Assembly: GCF_024380015.1 (NCBI RefSeq)
Contig: NZ_CP101508.1
Location: forward strand, 1,922,902-1,986,901
Length of the DNA stretch: 64,000 bases
DNA from: Photobacterium atrarenae
GTDB lineage: Bacteria > Pseudomonadota > Gammaproteobacteria > Enterobacterales > Vibrionaceae
Reading direction: 5' to 3'
Part shown: one piece after another, positions 17,441 through 26,788 of the stretch
How the letters are laid out: every line of letters begins with the position of its first letter
Numbering within the stretch: the stretch's first letter is position 1
Notes under the pieces: model-generated
The model's input: only the letters and a program-made list of their open reading frames with translations
The model's database searches: none
Told to the model about the DNA's origin: nothing
Position numbers and translations under genes: made by a program

Positions 17441-18367
17441 ATGAACTATACCCATCCCTACCCGATCGGCACACCTGGTACCCCCTGGGGCGATCAAGAG
17501 AAACACGCCTGGCGCGATCAGGTGACGTTCAAACGTTCTTATCAGGACGGTGTGCTGGCAAAACTTAAACCGCTGGATAAGCGCTTTGAGCGGGTACAGT
17601 ACGGCGCACTTTCTTATGACAAAAACCGCTATCCATTGTTTGCTCTGAAAACCCGACACTGGGACAGCCGGAAACCAACGGTTCTGGTGACCGGCGGCGT
17701 TCATGGCTACGAGACCAGCGGTGTTCATGGCGCCATTCAGTTTATCGCCGAGCAAGCCGAGAAATACAGCCAGTGGTTCAATCTGCTGGTTGCGCCCTGT
17801 GTCAGTCCGTGGGGCTATGAGACGATCAATCGCTGGAATCCAAACGCCGTCGATCCCAACCGTTCTTTTTACGCCAACAGCCCGGCAGAGGAATCCGCGG
17901 CCCTGATGAACCTGGTCGAATCCTTGCAGAGCGACATTCTGGCGCACATTGATCTGCATGAAACCACAGATACCGATGAGCTGGAATTTCGTCCGGCGCT
18001 AGCGGCCCGTGACGGGGTTGATTACATCAAAGGCACAGTGCCGGATGGTTTCTACCTGGTCGGTGATGCAGACAATCCTCAGCCGGATTTCCAGAAAGCT
18101 GTCATTGATGCCGTCCGCCCCGTAACGCATATTGCCCCGCCGGACAAAACAGGAAAAATAATCGGCGAGCCGATCACCCAGGAAGGTGTCATCAACTACC
18201 CGACCAAACAGCTGGGCTTGTGCAGTGGCCTGACCAACTGTGTCTACGGCACCACCACGGAAGTCTATCCGGACAGCCCGAAAGTGACCGAGCAAGAGTG
18301 TAATGATGCCCAAGTGGCAGCTGTCACCGGCGCACTGGATTATATTCTCCAGGCCGAAGGGTTCTGA
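17441..18367 (+). CDS. M14-family zinc metallopeptidase
   Basis: A 308-residue protein of the M14 carboxypeptidase / succinylglutamate-desuccinylase superfamily. Zinc ligands are visible as H-x-x-E in TGGVHGYETSG and His in DILAHIDLHETTD. A substrate-binding Asn/Arg pair is likely in NPNAVDPNRSF. ATG 17441 is preceded by AAGGGAACCTC; the upstream 22 codons have no support. No signal peptide is seen, so it is probably cytoplasmic. It is monocistronic, followed by a GC-rich stem-loop and convergent with trpB. The substrate is unknown. Confidence 0.8.
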   Translation: MNYTHPYPIGTPGTPWGDQEKHAWRDQVTFKRSYQDGVLAKLKPLDKRFERVQYGALSYDKNRYPLFALKTRHWDSRKPTVLVTGGVHGYETSGVHGAIQFIAEQAEKYSQWFNLLVAPCVSPWGYETINRWNPNAVDPNRSFYANSPAEESAALMNLVESLQSDILAHIDLHETTDTDELEFRPALAARDGVDYIKGTVPDGFYLVGDADNPQPDFQKAVIDAVRPVTHIAPPDKTGKIIGEPITQEGVINYPTKQLGLCSGLTNCVYGTTTEVYPDSPKVTEQECNDAQVAAVTGALDYILQAEGF

Positions 18368-18394
18368 TCACGCTGTATCTCTTCTGCAACGCAA

Positions 18395-18414
18395 AGGGGC
18401 GCCTCGGCGCCCCT
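18395..18414. terminator. GC-rich stem-loop between convergent genes
   Basis: AGGGGCGCC and GGCGCCCCT pair around a 2-base centre between the peptidase and trpB stops. There is no marked T-run. Confidence 0.4.
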
Positions 18415-18444
18415 GATTCACATCAGATTTGCTCCAGTCACTGA

Positions 18445-19665
18445 CTAAACCGAATCAATGCCATAATCCTTACCGTAATGCTCGACGACAAAATCAATGT
18501 CTTTATCGCCCCGGCCGGAGAGGTTGATCAAAATCGAGCCTTTCTCACCACCCTTGGCCAGCTTTAAGGCATAGGCCAGCGCGTGTGCTGATTCAATTGC
18601 CGGAATAATCCCTTCGCTGCGCGACAGCTCAAAGAATGCCGCAATTGCCTCTTCGTCACTGACAGTGCCATACTGCGCCCGCCCGATATCTTTCAGGTAG
18701 CTGTGCTGCGGCCCGACCGACGGATAATCCAACCCACTGGCAACCGAATATACTTCCTGCGGCTCACCCTGATCATCTTTGAGCATGTAAGATTTAAAGC
18801 CATGCATGATACCCGGCTCTCCCAGCGTCAGCGTCGCTGCGTGCTCTCCCGCTTCGGTCAGTGAGCGACCGGCCGGCTCCACACCATGGAGCGCTACGCC
18901 GGGATCGTCGAGGAATGCACTAAACAGCCCCATGGCATTAGAGCCACCGCCGACACAGGCGACCAGGTTCTCCGGCAGATGGCCGGTCATATCCTGGAAC
19001 TGCACCCGCGCTTCATTGCCAATAATGGACTGAAAATCACGAACCATCATCGGGAATGGGTGAGGGCCCACCACCGAGCCAATGGCATACAACTGATTCA
19101 CCGGATCTTTCAGATAAGCTTCAAAGGCCGCATCCACCGCTTCTTTCAGCGTTTTTCGTCCGTGGGTTACCGGGATCACATTGGCCCCGAGGATCCGCAT
19201 CCGCACAACATTTGGATGCTCCTTGGCAATATCCACTTCCCCCATATAGATATCGCATTCTAACCCCACCAGCGCCGCGGCCGTTGCCAGGGCGACACCA
19301 TGTTGGCCTGCCCCGGTTTCAGCAATGAGTTTCTTCTTGCCCATTTTTTTCGCCACCAGTGCTTCGCCAAGGCAATGGTTGATTTTGTGGGCACCAGTAT
19401 GGTTCAAATCTTCACGCTTGAGGTAAATCGGCGCGCCGTGTTGACGGGAAAGATTCTCGGCATGAAAAATCGGGCTTGGCCGGCCAACAAAATGCTTATA
19501 CAAACGTGCCAGCTCTTCACGGAACGCCGGATCCTGGCGACAAGACTCATAAGCAGCGGTGATCTGAACCATAATTTCTTGCAATTCCGGCGGAATAAAA
19601 CTCCCGCCATATTCGCCAAAATAACCTTCCGCATTGGGCAATGCGTGCTCAAACGTATTTTTCAT
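18445..19665 (-). CDS. trpB: Tryptophan synthase beta chain, stand-alone copy
   Basis: A 406-residue PLP enzyme that joins indole and serine to make tryptophan. The PLP lysine is K94 in [11 protein letters not shown], the phosphate loop is [10 protein letters not shown], and the COMM-like [13 protein letters not shown] region is present. Length and wording fit the main TrpB family, although Cys follows HKINH where most enzymes have Asn/Gln-Ala/Val. No trpA, trpC or other trp gene flanks it, so it lies outside a trp operon and may salvage free indole. It is divergent from a membrane barrel gene, with palindromes in the gap. Confidence 0.9.
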   Translation of the reverse strand: MKNTFEHALPNAEGYFGEYGGSFIPPELQEIMVQITAAYESCRQDPAFREELARLYKHFVGRPSPIFHAENLSRQHGAPIYLKREDLNHTGAHKINHCLGEALVAKKMGKKKLIAETGAGQHGVALATAAALVGLECDIYMGEVDIAKEHPNVVRMRILGANVIPVTHGRKTLKEAVDAAFEAYLKDPVNQLYAIGSVVGPHPFPMMVRDFQSIIGNEARVQFQDMTGHLPENLVACVGGGSNAMGLFSAFLDDPGVALHGVEPAGRSLTEAGEHAATLTLGEPGIMHGFKSYMLKDDQGEPQEVYSVASGLDYPSVGPQHSYLKDIGRAQYGTVSDEEAIAAFFELSRSEGIIPAIESAHALAYALKLAKGGEKGSILINLSGRGDKDIDFVVEHYGKDYGIDSV

Positions 19666-19984
19666 GTGCTTCCCTGTCCTACTTAATAAGTACAGATTTC
19701 ATCTTAAATCAATCACTCAATAGGGTTCCATGACCAAGTTAACACTATTGATGCATATGCATCATGGGTTTGATATTGCCAGTCAGAGCCGTCTGTCGGC
19801 TTTCACACCCCTCCTGGCAGAAAGCCGGTGGTTATATTGCTCAATTTTCAGCCAAACGCACCATCCAATAAAAACAATGTTCAAAATATTATTGCACAGT
19901 GTTTTTATTGGCGTTAACCTCCCCCCATGACAAAGACAACCCTATCAATATCCAGGTTGTCAGAACAAGAAACAGGTAAACATC
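19666..19984. other. Divergent regulatory region of trpB and the barrel gene
   Basis: About 320 bases. It holds the inverted repeat TACTTA-A-TAAGTA at 19680-19692 and the 16-bp palindrome TGATGCATATGCATCA at 19749-19764. No supported gene was found. Confidence 0.5.
19749..19764. promoter_or_regulatory. 16-bp perfect palindrome upstream of trpB
   Basis: TGATGCATATGCATCA is a perfect palindrome 84 bases in front of trpB and 221 bases in front of the barrel gene. It could be an operator for a dimeric regulator. It does not fit the TrpR consensus. Confidence 0.35.
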
Positions 19985-20629
19985 ATGAACAAGATTGCTC
20001 TAGCGCCACTGTCTGCCCTGCTGATCACAGCTTTTTCTGCCCAGGCTGAAAACCCGACTCAAAACTTCAACTTTGTCAGCGGCGGGCTTCAGATCTCTGA
20101 ATACAATCACGATCTGGTTTCTTCAGCGAACGCCTGGGGCGCCACAACAACGGATGATACGGCCGGCATTTACCTGCGCGGCAGCTGGAACTTCACCGAT
20201 CAGGTCTTTGTAGAAGCGCGCAGTGAAGGGACCGCTGACAACGATCTGACTATTTCTCACTCGCTGCTGGGCCTGGGTTACTACCATCCGGTAAATGACA
20301 ACATGACCGTCTACGGCCTGGCCGGGATTGCGCACAGCGAAGCAGAACTGGATGTGCACTACTGGGGCTTCTCCAACGCGAAAACCACCTTTAGTGGTGA
20401 TGACTCCGGCCTAACCGGTGAAGTGGGTGCCCGTTATCAGGTGATGCGCAACTGGACCATTGAGCCGGCAGTTCGACTAGCAGCCTATGACGACACCCTG
20501 CATGAGCTGCGCCTGGGCAATAACATCCAGCTGACGCGTCATTTCAGCGTGGAAGCCAACCTGCAGCACCGCGATTTTGATGAATTGAAAGAAACCAGCT
20601 ATCAACTGGGTGCGCGTTACAGCTTCTAA
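19985..20629 (+). CDS. Small outer-membrane beta-barrel protein
   Basis: A 214-residue protein with a signal peptide (ALAPLSALLITAFSAQA, cleaved before ENPTQ) and alternating aromatic/polar strands ending in the outer-membrane signature YQLGARYSF with terminal Phe. Its size suggests an eight-stranded OmpA/OmpW-like barrel. GTAAACATC precedes the ATG. Cargo or ligand is unknown. Its stop codon is directly followed by repeat copy A. Confidence 0.75.
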   Translation: MNKIALAPLSALLITAFSAQAENPTQNFNFVSGGLQISEYNHDLVSSANAWGATTTDDTAGIYLRGSWNFTDQVFVEARSEGTADNDLTISHSLLGLGYYHPVNDNMTVYGLAGIAHSEAELDVHYWGFSNAKTTFSGDDSGLTGEVGARYQVMRNWTIEPAVRLAAYDDTLHELRLGNNIQLTRHFSVEANLQHRDFDELKETSYQLGARYSF

Positions 20630-20791
20630 TACCAATCAAAGTAAGTCAGTGATCAGAAATAGCGCCGGAAAAATGTTTGAGAACAAGGCAGAATTTTTAG
20701 ATGAGTAGTTATTCTACAATCAAAAATTCTAACGCAGTTATCGAGCATTTGAACAAGCTAGAATGACCCCTTATTTACTGCGGTTGGTATA
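20628..20791 (+). repeat. Palindromic repeat, copy A (about 164 bp)
   Basis: It begins with ATACCAATC overlapping the stop codon of the barrel gene and ends with GGTTGGTAT. Inside lies a second inverted pair, AGAATTTTT with AAAAATTCT. The reverse complement of copy B (36264-36426) matches it over nearly its whole length, including TTGAGAACAAGGCAGAATTT and AACGCAGTTATCGAGCATTT. Imperfect terminal repeats and possible TA flanks resemble a MITE. No transposase is present. Confidence 0.75.
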
Positions 20792-20827
20792 AGCTTTTTA
20801 CTGACTGAATCTACGTCATCAAGTACG

Positions 20828-20866
20828 AAAAAGCGGTTTATTCAGCCACCGGATAAACCGCTTTGT
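20828..20866 (-). terminator. Terminator of pepF
   Basis: The 12-bp arms AAAGCGGTTTAT (20830-20841) and ATAAACCGCTTT (20853-20864), on the minus strand followed by TT, lie 20 bases past the pepF stop. Confidence 0.7.
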
Positions 20867-20885
20867 TGTTTCTCAGGACAGTAAG

Positions 20886-22673
20886 TTATTTCAAAGTCGC
20901 AACCAGACGTTCAAACGCCGCCACTTGTTGCTGCACCATATCCACACTTTGCTGCCAGAATGCTGGCTGACGGATGTCCATCCCCAAGTGTTTCTGCACC
21001 ACAGCTTCAGCGGTCATAGAGCCGGTATCACGTAGCAAGGCTTTATAATCGGCGTAGAACTGCTCGCCTTTCACCGCCCGCTGCGCATAAACCCCTTTAC
21101 TGAACAGGTAACCGAACAGGTACGGATAGTTATAAAAGCTGATCTCAGGGATACTGAAATGCAGCTTGCTGGCCCAGAACATGGCATTGGTTTCGTCCAT
21201 GGCTTCGCCATACCATTCACGCCAGGTCTCCCCCATCAGCTCACGTAATTGTGCGGGTGTCAGCTCGCCCTGCTGGCGCTGCTCATAGAAAGCCTTTTCA
21301 AATTCATAACGCACCGGAATGTTGATCAGCAGCTGTAATGCCGATTGCGCTTCTTCCCACAGCATTTGGAGCTGATCTTGTGTGGTCTGAGCTTTGGCCA
21401 TCAGCGCATCACGAACAATATTCTCGGCAAAGATTGAGGCGGTTTCCGCCAGCGTCATCGGATATTCGGTGCGGGCCAGCGGCATGTCCCGCATCACCCA
21501 GTTATGGAAGGCATGGCCAAGCTCATGGGCCAGCGTCAGGACATCAGACATACTGCCGCCCCAGGTCATAAACACCAGCGGCGAACGCGTATCGGCAAAC
21601 TTGGTGCAATAGGCCCCCAAGCGCTTGTGTGGCTGTGGCGCCGCATCAATCCGCTGATTTTCCACCATCCAGTCGACAAAATCTGCCATTTCCTGGTCTA
21701 CCCCAGCAAAGGCTTCACGGATAATCGTAATGCCCCGGTCAAAGCTGTAGGTCGCACTCTCGCCCCCGTCCAGCGCCGGCATTGACGCCAGCTCATCCCA
21801 GGGTTTGAGTTTGTCAGTGCCAAACAAGGCCGCCATCGCCAGGCCCGCTTTTTGACCGACAGCACGATTGTCCCGCGCCACGCCAATCATTGCATCCAGG
21901 GTCGACTTTTCAATCCGACTGGTGTGCAGGCTCGGATCGAGAAAATGCACCTGCTCGGTATGGCTGCGCTTTTCATACTCGGTTAACCGGCCACCCGACA
22001 GTCCATTGAGAATGGCAGCAAATGACTCCTGATGGACCGTCATCACCTCGGAAATCCCGTGCCAAGCCGGCTCACGCCGCAACGCATCCGGGCCATAAAG
22101 CAGGCTCGCTGCCTGTGACAGTCCCACAGTTTCCTCACGGCCATCGACAAGTTTCATCTTGACCGACAGGCTGCCGGTCAGGTTATCATACAACCGGCCC
22201 CAGGCATTGCGGCCATCCACGTTCATCGCTGACAGCAACTGCTCTTCGCCAACCGACAACATTCGGTGACGCTGTAACCGTCGGCGTTCGAGTTTAAAGC
22301 GAAACACATCCAGCCCTTCGCCTTGCAGTAAGGTCTCAAATACGTTCGCATCGAGATGAATGATGGCCTGCAAGTATGGATTCAACGCCTGCTCAGCCTG
22401 CGAATACAGTCGGTCTGCCTGTCCAGCCAGTTTCTTGGCCCCTTCATGGCTGGCATCCACAGAAGCCAGGCAATTGGCGAACGTCGATAACGTTGACAGC
22501 GTCACCGATATGTCGGCATCAATCCGCAGCGCCTGTTGCAGATCTTCAAGACGTGTCGGATCCAGCGCTTCCAGGCGATTGATCAGCGACTGGATCATCT
22601 CGATATCCCGGGTAATTTTGGGATCGGCAAGATCCTGGTAGGCGATGGAAAGATCCCAGCTCGGTGCGTTCAT
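20886..22673 (-). CDS. pepF: Oligoendopeptidase F, M3 family
   Basis: A 595-residue cytoplasmic zinc peptidase that cuts short peptides. The zinc motif HExxH is seen in LAHELGHAFHNW, with the third ligand Glu in TLAETASIFAEN. Length and the N-terminal helical region (IEMIQSLINRL ...) agree with the PepF branch of M3. It sits alone on the minus strand, ended by a clear terminator, and the btuD stop lies 158 bases upstream of its start. The physiological substrate is unknown. Confidence 0.88.
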   Translation of the reverse strand: MNAPSWDLSIAYQDLADPKITRDIEMIQSLINRLEALDPTRLEDLQQALRIDADISVTLSTLSTFANCLASVDASHEGAKKLAGQADRLYSQAEQALNPYLQAIIHLDANVFETLLQGEGLDVFRFKLERRRLQRHRMLSVGEEQLLSAMNVDGRNAWGRLYDNLTGSLSVKMKLVDGREETVGLSQAASLLYGPDALRREPAWHGISEVMTVHQESFAAILNGLSGGRLTEYEKRSHTEQVHFLDPSLHTSRIEKSTLDAMIGVARDNRAVGQKAGLAMAALFGTDKLKPWDELASMPALDGGESATYSFDRGITIIREAFAGVDQEMADFVDWMVENQRIDAAPQPHKRLGAYCTKFADTRSPLVFMTWGGSMSDVLTLAHELGHAFHNWVMRDMPLARTEYPMTLAETASIFAENIVRDALMAKAQTTQDQLQMLWEEAQSALQLLINIPVRYEFEKAFYEQRQQGELTPAQLRELMGETWREWYGEAMDETNAMFWASKLHFSIPEISFYNYPYLFGYLFSKGVYAQRAVKGEQFYADYKALLRDTGSMTAEAVVQKHLGMDIRQPAFWQQSVDMVQQQVAAFERLVATLK

Positions 22674-22831
22674 GTTCGTGTCCTCATCAGCCGAACTTCC
22701 TGTTTCGGCTTCTTTATCAAAAATATGAAACTATGATTATAACAAACTGACAACGATCTGCCCGTGAGTCACGGGGGAATGAAGGATGATTTTTGCGAGC
22801 CGGGGCATATTTCTCACCCATCTCTCGCGTG

Positions 22832-23617
22832 CTAGTCAGAGAAAATCAGACACGCCTGTCCGCGATGTTCGATTCGCTGGACCCGAGTCGAAAACACCGC
22901 CTCCAACCGCTCAACGGTCATGACGGTTTCCGGCTCACCTTTAGCCACGCAGCTGCCATGATTGAGCAAAATCACTTTATCCGCTTCACGCAAAGTCCGG
23001 TTCAAATCATGGTTCGCCATGACCACAGCAATCCCCTTTTGCGCCATCATGCGGATCAATTTGTACATCGCCGCTTCCTGGCCAATGTCCAGTGCCGCGG
23101 CCGGTTCATCCAGCAACAGCAGCTTTGCTTGCGGGTTTAACGCAGGCCAAACCTGGAGACACGCTGCCGCAAGTCGTACCCGTTGCCACTCCCCACCCGA
23201 CAGCTGCTGAATATTGCGGCTGAGCTTATCGGCGATACTGAGCGCCTGGCATACCTCGTCCAGCGCTTGCTGGACCGCAACCGGATCCGGCTTCCCCAGC
23301 GCAGAGAGCGCCAAAGCCAGGTAATGATACACCCCAACAGAAAATGCCGGCCTGTCCTGCTGCGCCAGATAGCAGCGCACCGTCGCCAGGGTCGGCAAAT
23401 CATAGTCAGCCAGGGGCTGTCCCTGCAGGCGCACTTCTCCCCTGGCCGCGACCAGGCCGGACAGCATGGCAATCGCTGTACTCTTGCCGCTGCCATTGGG
23501 GCCAATCAGGTGAACAATCTCACCGGCTGCGACCGTAAAGGACACGGGTAATAGGCGCGGCGGCATCGCGAGGTTTTTCACATCCAGGAGCAACGCCTGT
23601 TGATTCATAGCGTTCAT
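22832..23617 (-). CDS. btuD: Vitamin B12 ABC transporter, ATP-binding protein
   Basis: A 261-residue ATPase that powers cobalamin import through BtuC. Walker A GPNGSGKST, signature LSGGEWQRV, Walker B LLLLDEP and the H-loop NHD are intact. It starts 4 bases after the btuC stop, so the two are translated together. The pairing with a BtuC/FecCD-type permease and the ATPase wording favour BtuD over a siderophore ATPase, but that cannot be excluded. No binding protein btuF or receptor btuB is in the window. Confidence 0.85.
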   Translation of the reverse strand: MNAMNQQALLLDVKNLAMPPRLLPVSFTVAAGEIVHLIGPNGSGKSTAIAMLSGLVAARGEVRLQGQPLADYDLPTLATVRCYLAQQDRPAFSVGVYHYLALALSALGKPDPVAVQQALDEVCQALSIADKLSRNIQQLSGGEWQRVRLAAACLQVWPALNPQAKLLLLDEPAAALDIGQEAAMYKLIRMMAQKGIAVVMANHDLNRTLREADKVILLNHGSCVAKGEPETVMTVERLEAVFSTRVQRIEHRGQACLIFSD

Positions 23618-23621
23618 CGAT

Positions 23622-24614
23622 TTAGTCCATTTGCGATCGCAGCAGCATCCAAATAAACACCGGCGCCCCGAGACTGGTGATCACCACCCCGACCGGCAGC
23701 TCCGCTGCCGGCAACAACACCCGAGCAAAAATATCAGCCACTGCCAGAAGCAAAGCACCGCACATTGCAGAGAGCGGCAGCAAGTAGCGATTTTCAGTCC
23801 CCAAAGCCAACCGGAGTAAATGCGGCACCACCAGCCCGATAAAGCCAATCACACCACCCAGCGCCACCGCGGCGCCAACCAGCAGGGAAACCACCAGGAT
23901 CAAACGCCAGCGAAACGCCGTCACATCCAGCCCCAACTGCCGAGCCTGGCTCTCACCCAGCATCAGCAGATCCAACTTTTGTCCCTGCCAACAGAGCCAG
24001 CCCAATACCGGCACAACCAATAACAGCAGCGAGAGTTGCAACCAGTTTGCGCCACCAACGCTTCCCATTAGCCAGTACATCAGTTGCCGCAAGTTCAGAT
24101 CATCACTGAAATAAAAAGCCCAGGTCACCACTGCGCCGGACAAGATCCCCAGCGCTACTCCGATGAGCAACAAACGGGTGGTTGAGACTTTACGCCGCCG
24201 CGACAATCCGGCCAGGATCAGGGTAAAACACAAGGCCCCGGCCATCGCGGTCACCATAGTGATCATCGGATTCGAGATTGCAGGAAAGAAAAACAGCAGG
24301 ATCACCAGCGCCAGGCTGGCGCCGCCGGAAATGCCAATCACCCCGGGCTCAGCCAGCGGGTTACCCAATAAAACCTGCAACACAGCACCGGAAGCGGCCA
24401 GCGAAGCCCCGATGGCCATAGCGGCTAATAACCGTGGCATGCGCAACTGGATCAAGAACTGCTGTTCAAGCTCGCTGCCGGGCGACCAGGGCCAGATGAA
24501 GATTTCGCCCACGGCGAGAGAGAAAAAACCAGAAATCACCAACGCCACGGCACTCAGGATCAGGCTGAGCTGCCACCGGGCACGCTGGCGGAGAATAAGA
24601 TCATTTAGTTGCAT
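23622..24614 (-). CDS. btuC: Vitamin B12 ABC transporter, permease
   Basis: A 330-residue inner-membrane permease of the FecCD/BtuC type with about ten hydrophobic helices. Typical blocks are [54 protein letters not shown] and the end [20 protein letters not shown]. It forms the channel with BtuD. No cobalamin riboswitch was found in front of it. Substrate assignment rests on wording and the btuD neighbour. Confidence 0.85.
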   Translation of the reverse strand: MQLNDLILRQRARWQLSLILSAVALVISGFFSLAVGEIFIWPWSPGSELEQQFLIQLRMPRLLAAMAIGASLAASGAVLQVLLGNPLAEPGVIGISGGASLALVILLFFFPAISNPMITMVTAMAGALCFTLILAGLSRRRKVSTTRLLLIGVALGILSGAVVTWAFYFSDDLNLRQLMYWLMGSVGGANWLQLSLLLLVVPVLGWLCWQGQKLDLLMLGESQARQLGLDVTAFRWRLILVVSLLVGAAVALGGVIGFIGLVVPHLLRLALGTENRYLLPLSAMCGALLLAVADIFARVLLPAAELPVGVVITSLGAPVFIWMLLRSQMD

Positions 24615-24669
24615 GGGACGAATACGGTAAAAACGGAGCGTTTACAATACCTTCTCGGCCCTGGAATGA

Positions 24670-24716
24670 AAAGCGGCGACCGCAAAGAAGCGACATTCTT
24701 TGCCTGGCCGCCGCCT
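24670..24716 (-). terminator. Stem-loop after astE
   Basis: Bases 24673-24714 fold into a long stem with perfect GCAAAGAA/TTCTTTGC arms and outer GCGGC/GCCGC pairs. On the minus strand TTTTCATT follows. Confidence 0.6.
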
Positions 24717-24737
24717 GTCATGAATCGTTCGGGTGAA

Positions 24738-25781
24738 TTATTCGACAGTCACCTGCTCTCTGAAGTTTACCCGGGTTTTCTTCACCAGCAGGCAGGCACG
24801 CTGACCCACCGCCACATTCGGGTTCGGGAACACAACCGCTTCACCGCCTTGTGCAGCGGTATATTCCACCCCTTCGTCACCGCCCAGTAATGTTCCTTCC
24901 TCAAAATGAGTAAAGTTGGCCTGGTTGGCCGGGAATGTAAAGTGGAACGCATCGGTCTGCTTGGTCAGAGTACGGGTGACTTTGTACACGCTCATGGTCT
25001 CACCGTACCACTCGAGCGGCACATCCACTTCAGTGACCAGCGCCAGCATCGCGCTGTAGAAGTCTTCCAGACGTGTCAGATCATTTTTACCAAACTGGGC
25101 GACTTTGCCAAGTTCCATTGTCAGCGCCTGGGCTGAGAAGTATTCCGCACTATACCAGCTGAATGTCGGCGAGGCCGAATTAGACAGCAAAATCGCATCG
25201 ATTTGCGCACGCTGTAAAAATGCAAACAGGCGATTGCTGCGAGTTGGGTTGTCTGTATACGGACTGACCGCAAAAGTGTAGTGTTTTGAATCACGGATCG
25301 CACAATGCAGATCCAAATGCCAACGATCCGGCTGCGCCTGCGTCGAGCCATGATAAAAGTCGCTCACGGCTTGTTGCAGCGCATTGGCCGTCACACAATC
25401 AACGTTGCGCTCGTCATTTCGTGCTTTAAACAACCGGTTCATGTTTTCAGTCACAAACCGGGTATGCGCATTGATCGCTTCCGGGTGAGCAATGATCAAC
25501 AATAATCGGTGGGCAGGGATGATCTCCCCTTTCAAAATTCCTTCGGCCAAACGCTGGATCAGTTCGATCGGGCTGGTTTCATCACCATGCACCCCTGAGG
25601 AGAGGACGATGTCTTTCTCATGTCCGCTCAGCGTTGGCGGCGTGATCTCCAGGACACCGCGCATCGGCAGCTTACACTGAACACCGGTATCCAGTGTCCA
25701 TTCTCCGGACTCAAACGGTGAAGCCAGGTCCAGCGTCGCTTTGAGGAACCGCCCCTTCTTCACCTGTTTCAGAAACGCCAT
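24738..25781 (-). CDS. astE: Succinylglutamate desuccinylase
   Basis: A 347-residue zinc enzyme that splits N-succinylglutamate into succinate and glutamate, the last step of the arginine succinyltransferase pathway. The zinc ligands are in SGVHGDETSP (HxxE) and DLHCAIRDS (His), with the binding pair NMNRLFKAR. ATG 25781 has GGAGG six bases upstream; a TTG two codons earlier is less likely. The other ast genes are not in the window, so astE is detached from an operon. Confidence 0.9.
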   Translation of the reverse strand: MAFLKQVKKGRFLKATLDLASPFESGEWTLDTGVQCKLPMRGVLEITPPTLSGHEKDIVLSSGVHGDETSPIELIQRLAEGILKGEIIPAHRLLLIIAHPEAINAHTRFVTENMNRLFKARNDERNVDCVTANALQQAVSDFYHGSTQAQPDRWHLDLHCAIRDSKHYTFAVSPYTDNPTRSNRLFAFLQRAQIDAILLSNSASPTFSWYSAEYFSAQALTMELGKVAQFGKNDLTRLEDFYSAMLALVTEVDVPLEWYGETMSVYKVTRTLTKQTDAFHFTFPANQANFTHFEEGTLLGGDEGVEYTAAQGGEAVVFPNPNVAVGQRACLLVKKTRVNFREQVTVE

Positions 25782-25944
25782 CGACAACCTCCGTGTAATT
25801 GCTCTTTTGCTTGTCAGTTCATCAGTGTTTTATCTTAGGTATTCACTGTTTAGTAGCGTTACACAGTGAAAGCGTTGGAGGGTAATATACAAGTTAGCTA
25901 CATGTTTGTAACGGCTGAGCGCTTGCAGAAGATCTCAAAAAAAG

Positions 25945-26000
25945 AAAAAAGCGCTAAAAAAGCTGAACCCAGGAAAGCCTACACACCTTACCTGGGTTCA
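25945..26000 (-). terminator. Terminator of ihfA
   Basis: TGAACCCAGG (25964-25973) and CCTGGGTTCA (25991-26000) form a 10-bp stem. On the minus strand GCTTTTTTAGCGCTTTTTT follows. Confidence 0.75.
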
Positions 26001-26019
26001 TGTTCTGAACTCAAAACTG

Positions 26020-26316
26020 TTATTTTTCGATTTCGATGCTTTCTACGCGAGCTTTAAGTTTCTGGCCTGGGCGGAAAGTGACGACACGGCGGGCTGAAAT
26101 CGGAATATCTTCACCTGTCTTCGGATTTCGTCCTGGTCGCTCATTTTTGTCGCGCAGGTCAAAGTTACCAAATCCGGATAACTTCACTTGCTCACCATGT
26201 TCCAGAGCTTTCCTGATTTCTTCAAAGAAGACTTCCACCGTATCCTTGGCGTCCCGTTTGCTTAGTCCAACATTCTCAAACAGGTTCTCAGCCAAATCGG
26301 CTTTTGTGAGCGCCAT
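26020..26316 (-). CDS. ihfA: Integration host factor, alpha subunit
   Basis: A 98-residue DNA-bending protein that pairs with IhfB. It shows the HU/IHF fold: [37 protein letters not shown], and the DNA-wedging Pro arm [17 protein letters not shown] 26316 has GAGGGAATT upstream. In E. coli it follows pheT. Here 470 bases and a terminator separate them, so it likely has its own promoter. Confidence 0.95.
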   Translation of the reverse strand: MALTKADLAENLFENVGLSKRDAKDTVEVFFEEIRKALEHGEQVKLSGFGNFDLRDKNERPGRNPKTGEDIPISARRVVTFRPGQKLKARVESIEIEK

Positions 26317-26788
26317 AGATAATTCCCTCAAGACTATGTTGAATGGACTGCAGATATAGAGTCACTACCTCTGCTACGTATTAGTCGCTAGGCAAGCATC
26401 ACACGGATATGGATCGTCGTACAGTTTAATTCCCATACCCCGAGCCCGACCTCAACTAGTGACAAGTTTAAGCCAACTCGCTGATTTCCGCCAACTTTTT
26501 TACGTCAATGAAACGTCAAATTATTGATTATTCGTCGCAGTAAAAGTCAAATTTCATGCACCCAGTTGTGCTTTCTATTCACTTGCTCCCAAAATAATTT
26601 CTGAAAAATCATACGACTACCGCATAACACTCTGAAAGAAGCGGCAGAACCAGCAAATACCGCTATCTATCAGAATGTTAGCCAATTTTGACTAAAGATC
26701 AAAAAAAAGCAGCCGTTACCGGCTGCTTTCATAAAACAATGACTTAAATAACAAAAAAGTTCGCCTTTAAGTCCTGTTGTTTCTGTGA
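26317..26788. other. Gap between ihfA and pheT
   Basis: About 470 bases. The right end holds the pheT terminator; the left part should hold the ihfA promoter. No gene or further structure was recognised. Confidence 0.5.
26700..26728 (-). terminator. Terminator of pheST
   Basis: AGCAGCCG (26708-26715) and CGGCTGCT (26720-26727) pair around four bases. On the minus strand a run of T follows. Confidence 0.85.

Noticed and set aside
19680..19692. TACTTAATAAGTA before trpB as a TrpR operator
   Set aside because: The distance between the ACT and AGT halves is five bases, not the eight of TrpR sites.
19730..19930. A 66-codon plus-strand frame between trpB and the barrel gene
   Set aside because: It spans the palindrome and likely promoter. 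There is no family or ribosome binding site.
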